A program made the position numbers and the translations under genes. From NCBI GenBank assembly GCA_001796785.1, contig MGNL01000005.1, positions 7,396-27,222 of the forward strand: a stretch of DNA of 19,827 bases, read 5' to 3'. The DNA comes from Chloroflexi bacterium RBG_16_51_16. GTDB taxonomy: Bacteria; Chloroflexota; Anaerolineae; Anaerolineales; Villigracilaceae. This document shows, piece by piece, positions 14,704-19,827 of the stretch; position 1 is the first letter of the stretch; every line of letters starts with the position of its first letter. The notes under the pieces are model-generated. The model was not told the DNA's origin. It saw only the letters and a program-made list of their open reading frames with translations, and ran no database searches.

Positions 14704-16212
14704 ATGTCGAAAGATACGGGTAATACACTGGCTCGAAAAGCAAAGATCGTAGCAACGATAGGGCCGGCGTGTGAAACTGAAGCCATGCTCGAAAAGTTAG
14801 TAAAGGCTGGTATGAATGTTGCCAGATTGAATTTTTCGCATGGAACGCATGAACAACATGCTGCCCGGGTTCAGTCGATCCGGCGCGTTTCGAAAAAACT
14901 GGGTGTCTCGGTTGGAATCCTTCAGGACCTGCAGGGGCCGAAAATACGGGCGGGTAAATTGGCGAGTCCGATGCAGTTGGCAGAAGGCGAACAGATAATG
15001 CTTTATGCAACCATGGATTCACCACCCATCACAGACAAACAAACCGTGCCCGTGGATTTCAGAGAATTATTCGACTCTGTTCAGAAAGGTGATACGTTAC
15101 TTCTGGATGATGGAAGACTTGCACTCGAAGTCGTAACGATTAAAAACCGTGTCATTGAAGCCCTGGTGAAGACAGGCGGGATACTATCTTCGCATAAGGG
15201 GATAAACCTTCCAGGAGTTCAGATGCGCATCTCCGGTTTTACAAAAAAAGATGAATCCGACCTGGAATTCGGTCTTAGCCTTGGAGTGGATGCAGTAGCA
15301 ATTTCCTTCGTCCGAAGTGCAGCCGATGTTAGTACAGTACGGGATGCACTCAAAAAGTATTCAAAAGATCGGCGAATTCCGCTGCTAATAGCCAAGCTTG
15401 AAAAACCGGAAGCGTTGGATCAGTTGGATGCGATCCTGGAAATTGTTGATGGAATCATGGTAGCCCGCGGCGACCTTGGCGTGGAACTTCCACCGGAACG
15501 CGTCCCGCCACTGCAAAAATATATGATCCGGGCAGCGAACGCCAAAGCAAAGCTTGTTATCACTGCAACCCAAATGCTCGAATCGATGACTCAAAATCCA
15601 CTTCCCACACGCGCTGAAGCTTCGGATGTTGCCAATGCGATATTTGATGGTACCGATGCAGTCATGCTTTCGGCTGAAACCGCTTCCGGTGAATTTCCGA
15701 TTGAAGCGGTAACGATGATGGATCGCATCGTACGCGAAGCCGAAGCCCATTTCCTGGAATGGGGGACATCCATGGCATCTTCCAGCTCTCTGATCGGTGG
15801 GAGTGACGCTGCATCGATGGCTCGCGCAGCCAATGTTCTGGCACAGGATTCGGATGTATCCGCCGTCGCAGTATTTACGATGCAAGGCCGATCAGCATGG
15901 TTGATGTCAAAGGCCAGGCCGACAAAACCAATCCTGGCTTTCACACCAGATGAGACAACATATCATTCACTGGCTTTCCAGTGGGGAATCCAACCCAGGC
16001 TTGGTAAATACGCGAAGACCATCGAGCAGATGATCATGGACGTGGATGCGTCCCTTCTCCAATCGGGCATACAATCAGGCCAGCAGGTCGTCCTGGTTTG
16101 TGGCTTTCCCGTGGGAGCGATGCGACCGCCTAATATGGCGTTATTGCATACCGTGGGAAGCGATGCCACGGTTGCGCTATCCCGTAAATTAGCCGGACTA
16201 CAAGGCGATTGA
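14704..16212 (+). CDS. pyk: Pyruvate kinase, 502 aa
   Basis: Last ATP-forming step of glycolysis, converting PEP and ADP to pyruvate. The order of motifs is canonical: KIVATIGPA (14-22), ARLNFSHG with R41, N43 and S45 (40-47), LQGPKIR (77-82), catalytic K231 in AKLEKPEA, metal ligands E233 and D257 in VARGDLGVE, and TATQMLESM (287-295). The C-terminal allosteric domain is present, without a fused PEP-utilising phosphohistidine domain; 502 aa is slightly long. AGGAG (14694-14698) gives a good ribosome binding site. It starts 52 nt after the CoA-transferase gene and could be in the same operon or carry its own promoter; no clear promoter is seen in that gap. Confidence 0.96.
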   Translation: MSKDTGNTLARKAKIVATIGPACETEAMLEKLVKAGMNVARLNFSHGTHEQHAARVQSIRRVSKKLGVSVGILQDLQGPKIRAGKLASPMQLAEGEQIMLYATMDSPPITDKQTVPVDFRELFDSVQKGDTLLLDDGRLALEVVTIKNRVIEALVKTGGILSSHKGINLPGVQMRISGFTKKDESDLEFGLSLGVDAVAISFVRSAADVSTVRDALKKYSKDRRIPLLIAKLEKPEALDQLDAILEIVDGIMVARGDLGVELPPERVPPLQKYMIRAANAKAKLVITATQMLESMTQNPLPTRAEASDVANAIFDGTDAVMLSAETASGEFPIEAVTMMDRIVREAEAHFLEWGTSMASSSSLIGGSDAASMARAANVLAQDSDVSAVAVFTMQGRSAWLMSKARPTKPILAFTPDETTYHSLAFQWGIQPRLGKYAKTIEQMIMDVDASLLQSGIQSGQQVVLVCGFPVGAMRPPNMALLHTVGSDATVALSRKLAGLQGD

Positions 16213-16289
16213 TCTCCCTGCTTTTTTTACAGGCAGAGTTCAGTGAAAAGCACGGCAATTCGGTTTTCAAACTCGTTGAGACTTGTCAA

Positions 16290-17162
16290 TTAATTTTGAC
16301 GGGAAGAAAACAGAATCCCTCCCAGGATTAACACTCCACCAAAAATAAAGGAGAGGGAGAGCTTATCATGAAGTAGAAGCGCACCCAGTGCTGCGCCGAC
16401 CAAGGGCTGTGCAAAAAAAGTCAAACCTGCAATGCCTGCGTCCAGGTGTTTGAACGCCGTGTTCCATAAGAACATCGCCAACGCTGTACAAATAATCCCT
16501 AAGAAAAGGATACCACCCAAAATCCCCCAGGTTAAAGTTCCGATAGGCTGTTGAGTCAATTCCCAAACACCTAACGAAACACTGACCGGCAATCCACCTA
16601 GGAATGCGTACATGCTGAAGGTCAGGACATCATAATTCGCGGTCATTTTCCTAACCAGGACCGAATATAACGCCCAGGTTAATGCCGCTGTCACCAGGCA
16701 CAGATTACCAGCCAAGTAGCCTTGTTCGATACTAGATCCGAGCGGATTGACCACAACGAGCACGCCGACGGTCGACAAAGTAAGAGCAATTATTCTTTGT
16801 AAGGTTATTCGCTCACCAAGGATCAATGCTGCGATCGGGAGTACAAACGCAGGTGTAGTCGCGGTAACCATTGCGCCGTTGGAGGCTGTGGAAAGCATGG
16901 TTCCATAAAATTGGAATCCCAGTGAAATACCGTAGCCGATCAAGCCGACCATTAAAATTTGGAGGATATGACTTCTTGGAACAACTGGTCGGCCGCGCCT
17001 GATCACAAATAAGGCCAGGGTACCCGCTCCGAGAAGCAGCCTGGATGTAACTAGAACGAACGGTGGCACGGTTTCCATAACTACTTTGCTGACCACATAC
17101 ATGACACCCCAAAGAGAAGCTGCGCATAAACCAGCCAGTGTTCCCGATAACGTTTTCGTCAT
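16290..17162 (-). CDS. EamA/DMT-family transporter, 290 aa
   Basis: An inner-membrane exporter of the drug/metabolite transporter superfamily: about ten hydrophobic segments arranged as two EamA repeats, the first at about 7-135 (ending LGERITL then a VGVLVVVNP helix) and the second at about 150-288. The first repeat starts with the typical AASLWGVMYVVSKV helix. Members export amino acids or other metabolites; the substrate cannot be read from sequence. The reading frame extends to a TTG at 17168, but ATG 17162 gives a more normal start. Neither has a strong Shine-Dalgarno. It converges on pyk with a 77 nt gap and lies 64 nt downstream of the ArfB gene. Confidence 0.88.
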   Translation of the reverse strand: MTKTLSGTLAGLCAASLWGVMYVVSKVVMETVPPFVLVTSRLLLGAGTLALFVIRRGRPVVPRSHILQILMVGLIGYGISLGFQFYGTMLSTASNGAMVTATTPAFVLPIAALILGERITLQRIIALTLSTVGVLVVVNPLGSSIEQGYLAGNLCLVTAALTWALYSVLVRKMTANYDVLTFSMYAFLGGLPVSVSLGVWELTQQPIGTLTWGILGGILFLGIICTALAMFLWNTAFKHLDAGIAGLTFFAQPLVGAALGALLLHDKLSLSFIFGGVLILGGILFSSRQN

Positions 17163-17226
17163 GGACAATATCTTTTAGGATACCTGGGTACAACGATTCC
17201 ACTTTACCAGATTGATGACAGGAGGA

Positions 17227-17652
17227 TCATATTTCGTTCGTGTCTCGTTTATTGGTTCGACCCTTTTTTACTTCTCCCCGTCTTTTTTTGGCAGCCAACC
17301 TGGCCTCGTCGGATGATCTGGGGGGTTTGGTTTTACTCCTGGATTTAGGTTCGCGGAGGGCAATCCGGATCATGTGTTTGAGGCGATTAATCGCATCAGC
17401 TAGATTTTGCTCCCTTGTCCTATAGCGCTTGGCCATAATGATGATCTCGCCGCTACCTGTCACTTGCCTGCCAGCATTCTTCAATACGCGTTTTTTTACA
17501 GGTTCTGGAAGGGTTGACTTCGAAACCTGATACCTCAACTGAATGGCGGTCGATACCTTGTTAACGTTTTGACCTCCCGGACCAGAAGCGCGGATCGTTA
17601 ATATCTTGAGATCCCTCTCGCGGATTATTATTTTTGATGTGACTTCGATCAA
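17227..17652 (-). CDS. arfB: ArfB-type peptidyl-tRNA hydrolase (ribosome rescue), 141 aa
   Basis: A codon-independent release factor that frees peptides from ribosomes stalled on non-stop mRNA. The catalytic GGQ is at 26-28 in ASGPGGQNVNKV. There is no codon-recognition domain as in RF1/RF2. The C-terminus is Lys/Arg-rich (about 100-141), matching the basic tail that enters the empty mRNA channel in characterised ArfB. The length matches ArfB proteins (about 140 aa). The start is TTG at 17652: there is no ATG in the first part, an in-frame TAG lies just upstream, and AGGGG lies about 13 nt upstream. The upstream oxidoreductase gene ends 46 nt before it on the same strand. Confidence 0.9.
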   Translation of the reverse strand: MIEVTSKIIIRERDLKILTIRASGPGGQNVNKVSTAIQLRYQVSKSTLPEPVKKRVLKNAGRQVTGSGEIIIMAKRYRTREQNLADAINRLKHMIRIALREPKSRSKTKPPRSSDEARLAAKKRRGEVKKGRTNKRDTNEI

Positions 17653-17698
17653 GTGATATTTCTATCCCCTGCGGCAGAGATCGATGGATTGAATACGA

Positions 17699-18754
17699 TC
17701 AAAACATCAACTCATTTACCTTCGCTATCATTTCCTTTGGCGGGCGGAGGTCGTCCTGACCGAGGCGGTTAAGGGGTGTATCCATTAGATTATATTGTTC
17801 GGTCAACGAAGGTCTATCGGTTTCGACGAAAATCAGGCCAGTAACCAGCCAGTCATTCCTTTGCGCCTCTTCGAGGATCCGCATGGCCTCCCAGCGGCTC
17901 GTGGGATTGTATTCTTTATCAAGATTTTTCAAGATGACAGTCGAACCATCATGCATGGCAACCTCGCGGATCTCGCCATCCATCATTTCTTCCTCCAGCA
18001 TGATTTCGTTGCGAGGTGCGATATAAGTGATGTCGTGCAGAGGTTCTTCGTGATCCTTGCCCCAGGCATAGGAGTGGAATGCATTGGATTGGTTGTTGAA
18101 CGTAACGCAAGGGCTGATGATATCCAGTACTGCAAGCCCATTGTGCGAGAGTGCAGCTTTGATCAGCTCCTTCACTTGTTTTGGATTTCCTGCAAACGAC
18201 CGGGCTACGAAGGTAGCGTTGGAGGCAAGGGCTTCGAAGCAAATATCCACAGGCATGTAAGGATTCGTCCCATGGTGTTTGAGCTGCAAGCCATACTCGG
18301 CAGTCGCGGAAAATTGGCCCTTGGTCAAACCATATACGCCATTATTTTCAACAATGTAAACCATATTCACATTACGGCGAATGATATGTTTGAATTGACC
18401 CATTCCAATGCTGGCGGTATCACCATCACCGGAAACCGCAACGCCTTTCAATGTATGGTCACCGAAGAGAGCTCCAGTCGCCACGGACGGCATCCGCCCG
18501 TGCAAACCGTTAAATCCGAAGGAGCGATTCAGAAAATAGGTAGGTGACTTGCTTGAGCATCCGATGCCGCTGAACTTGACCACGTCCTCCGGAAGGATAT
18601 TATTTTCATAAAGCGCGGCGACGATCTGGTTGGAAATTGAGTTATGTCCACATCCCTGGCAAAGGGTAGTCGGATTTCCCCTGTAATCGGTTTTTGTCAG
18701 GCCGACCTGGTTTGTTTGTGATGGAGTTCCCGCCATGGGGAGGGTTTCTGTCAT
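17699..18754 (-). CDS. korB: 2-oxoacid:ferredoxin oxidoreductase beta subunit (KorB-like), 351 aa
   Basis: The thiamine-diphosphate-binding subunit that oxidatively decarboxylates 2-oxoacids to acyl-CoA with reduction of ferredoxin. CQGCGH (32-37), the Mg-TPP motif GDGDTASIG (109-117) and NN (137-138) with YGLTKGQ (141-147) are all present. IGCSS (64-68) and GLHGR (83-87) also fit the 2-oxoglutarate/2-oxoacid branch. Substrate choice (2-oxoglutarate, pyruvate or branched-chain oxoacids) cannot be decided. The ATG has AAGGA 9 nt upstream. It follows the alpha-subunit gene by 38 nt on the same strand, so the two form an operon. The cluster feeds acetyl- or succinyl-CoA to enzymes such as the CoA-transferase in this window. 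Confidence 0.92.
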   Translation of the reverse strand: MTETLPMAGTPSQTNQVGLTKTDYRGNPTTLCQGCGHNSISNQIVAALYENNILPEDVVKFSGIGCSSKSPTYFLNRSFGFNGLHGRMPSVATGALFGDHTLKGVAVSGDGDTASIGMGQFKHIIRRNVNMVYIVENNGVYGLTKGQFSATAEYGLQLKHHGTNPYMPVDICFEALASNATFVARSFAGNPKQVKELIKAALSHNGLAVLDIISPCVTFNNQSNAFHSYAWGKDHEEPLHDITYIAPRNEIMLEEEMMDGEIREVAMHDGSTVILKNLDKEYNPTSRWEAMRILEEAQRNDWLVTGLIFVETDRPSLTEQYNLMDTPLNRLGQDDLRPPKEMIAKVNELMF

Positions 18755-18792
18755 TTTCTTTTTTCCTTATTAAATATTCTCGAAAACTCTGT

Positions 18793-19827
18793 TCACTTCG
18801 ACTTACGAAGTGGTCGCTTTTTCTTTGATTTATTTCCGGTGCGATTACTAGTGCCAATCGTGGCTCGACCCAACTTAGTGGGTGTGCGTTTGTTCCTGGA
18901 TGTTGGTACGGGAGCAACTTTGGAAGCAGCCAGGATTGACTCCTTTACCCATCTGGCGGTCACCGGCAACCCATCCTGGTAGGCTATCGAAATAAACCTG
19001 GATGCAATGGCCGGGTATTCCATGCAGAGAAGTTGATTCAACTGGCCATCCCGGTTCATCTCGATGATAAACAATTGATCGTGGTCCCGTACAAAATTGG
19101 AAACAGCTTCGGTAAAAGGCAAGGCACGCAACCGCAGAAAATCCATTTTTAGACCATGTGATTTTTCAAGCTGCTCTCTCGCTTCCAGGATTGCAGGTTC
19201 AGTGGATCCAAAAGCTAAAATACCGATCCTCGTTTTCCTGGAGTTGTATTGTATGGGATCGGGAACTATTTTTTTCGCTGTCTCATATTTTTTCTTCAAT
19301 CGCTCCATCATGCGGTGCCAGACTTCGGGCTCTTCTGTGTATCTAGCCTGTTCATCGTGGCCTGTGCCGCGAAGAAAATATGAACCCTGGGGATGTTTGT
19401 TGCCGGGGATGGTGCGGTAGGTTATTCCATCATTATCTTTGTCAACATAACGCGCCCAGCTTCCTTTGAGCGCCTCCAGATCTTTTTCCCATAAGACCTT
19501 ACCCCGATCGAGCGGTTTATCAGGGTATTCGAATGGCTTGCTCATCCATTGATTCATGCCGATATCGAGATCGCTTAGGACGAATACAGGCGCTTGCAAT
19601 CTTTCAGCGATATCGAAAGCCTTCCAACCGAATTCAAAGCACTCATCAGCATTTCCAGGCAACAGAATGATCTGACTGGTGTCCCCGTGACCCATGAAAT
19701 TAACGAACGTCAGGTCTCCTTGTGAAGTGCGTGTAGGCAATCCAGTCGACGGACCTATTCTTTGTACGTCCCAGACAACCAGGGGAACTTCCGTGTAATA
19801 AGCTAATCCTGCAAACTCGGTCATCAG
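18793..19827 (-). CDS. korA: 2-oxoacid:ferredoxin oxidoreductase alpha subunit (KorA-like), N-terminus outside the window
   Basis: Partial gene: the frame is open through the right edge (the last codon in the window is Leu, followed by ATG-encoded Met inside the protein). About 345 C-terminal residues are seen. MTEFAGLAYYTEVPLVV and DVQRIGPSTGLPTRT followed by GDTSQIILLPG are typical of alpha chains that carry the gamma domain at their missing N-terminus (family about 600 aa). FIIEMNRDGQLNQLL near the end is also characteristic. The last about 40 residues (from AAS-KVAPVPTSRNKR to the stop) are rich in Lys, Arg, Thr and Ser, unlike the usual short end of this subunit. Substrate as for the beta subunit. 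Confidence 0.9.
   Translation of the reverse strand: MMTEFAGLAYYTEVPLVVWDVQRIGPSTGLPTRTSQGDLTFVNFMGHGDTSQIILLPGNADECFEFGWKAFDIAERLQAPVFVLSDLDIGMNQWMSKPFEYPDKPLDRGKVLWEKDLEALKGSWARYVDKDNDGITYRTIPGNKHPQGSYFLRGTGHDEQARYTEEPEVWHRMMERLKKKYETAKKIVPDPIQYNSRKTRIGILAFGSTEPAILEAREQLEKSHGLKMDFLRLRALPFTEAVSNFVRDHDQLFIIEMNRDGQLNQLLCMEYPAIASRFISIAYQDGLPVTARWVKESILAASKVAPVPTSRNKRTPTKLGRATIGTSNRTGNKSKKKRPLRKSK

Noticed and set aside
15385..15885. 166-codon minus-strand open frame inside pyk
   Set aside because: Antisense shadow of the pyruvate kinase catalytic domain; the translation is rich in Cys, His and Arg and looks non-coding.
16213..16237. Hairpin after the pyk stop with a T7 tract
   Set aside because: The T7 lies in the loop, not after the stem, and the stem is only 4 plus 3 pairs with a mismatch, so it is not a credible intrinsic terminator.
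17795..18547. 250-codon plus-strand open frame opposite korB
   Set aside because: It is antisense to a well-conserved gene with clear TPP-binding motifs, has no recognisable domain, and arises from the codon pattern of korB.

Overview
The window is a gene-dense piece of a bacterial chromosome with roughly balanced base composition. It most resembles an anaerobic Chloroflexota genome, probably class Anaerolineae. This is inferred from the protein families: a solo B3/4 protein, a MoxR/DUF58 pair, a GT4 glycosyltransferase of the MshA type, a ferredoxin-dependent 2-oxoacid oxidoreductase and an acetyl-CoA hydrolase-type CoA-transferase. No 16S or other decisive marker is present. I see no mobile element, phage gene, integrase or CRISPR array.

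Left part (1-7380). A pterin-4a-carbinolamine dehydratase gene converges on a GH36-type alpha-galactosidase. Next come a tRNA-Thr(CGU) on the minus strand, with its own consensus promoter and terminator, and a GT4 glycosyltransferase on the plus strand. The glycosyltransferase overlaps tail-to-tail by 27 nt with a minus-strand pair: an NYN-LOTUS (OST-HTH) putative RNase followed by a solo B3/4 protein. Upstream, still on the minus strand, is a compact run of tRNA-Arg(UCG), a 71-residue hypothetical protein, a CPDC glutaredoxin/mycoredoxin and a DAO-type FAD oxidoreductase.

Middle part (7400-16212). All genes are on the plus strand: moxR, DUF58 and a metallo-beta-lactamase-fold hydrolase with overlapping ends; a 68-codon remnant of ornithine carbamoyltransferase; ornithine aminotransferase (rocD); alanine dehydrogenase (ald); a CoA-transferase; and pyruvate kinase (pyk). 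The last five form an amino-acid and pyruvate/acyl-CoA module. Ornithine or alanine nitrogen would be moved to glutamate or ammonia, alanine would give pyruvate, and CoA-transferase and pyruvate kinase would serve energy conservation at the acyl-CoA and PEP level.

Right part (16290-19827). All genes are on the minus strand: an EamA-family exporter, an ArfB-type ribosome-rescue hydrolase with a UUG start, and the beta and (truncated by the window edge) alpha subunits of a 2-oxoacid:ferredoxin oxidoreductase. The oxidoreductase fits the same fermentative metabolism as the middle part.

Points that most deserve a second look: the N-terminal OTC remnant kept with a good ribosome binding site in front of rocD; the pairing of an NYN-LOTUS RNase with a solo tRNA-synthetase editing-type domain; a spaced promoter motif shared between the NYN gene and tRNA-Arg; and a terminator-like hairpin touching the Shine-Dalgarno of ald. 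None of these is proven to be a new system. After annotation no gene-free stretch exceeds 300 bases; the longest are 2213-2410, 1964-2102 and 5151-5318, and their contents are listed.
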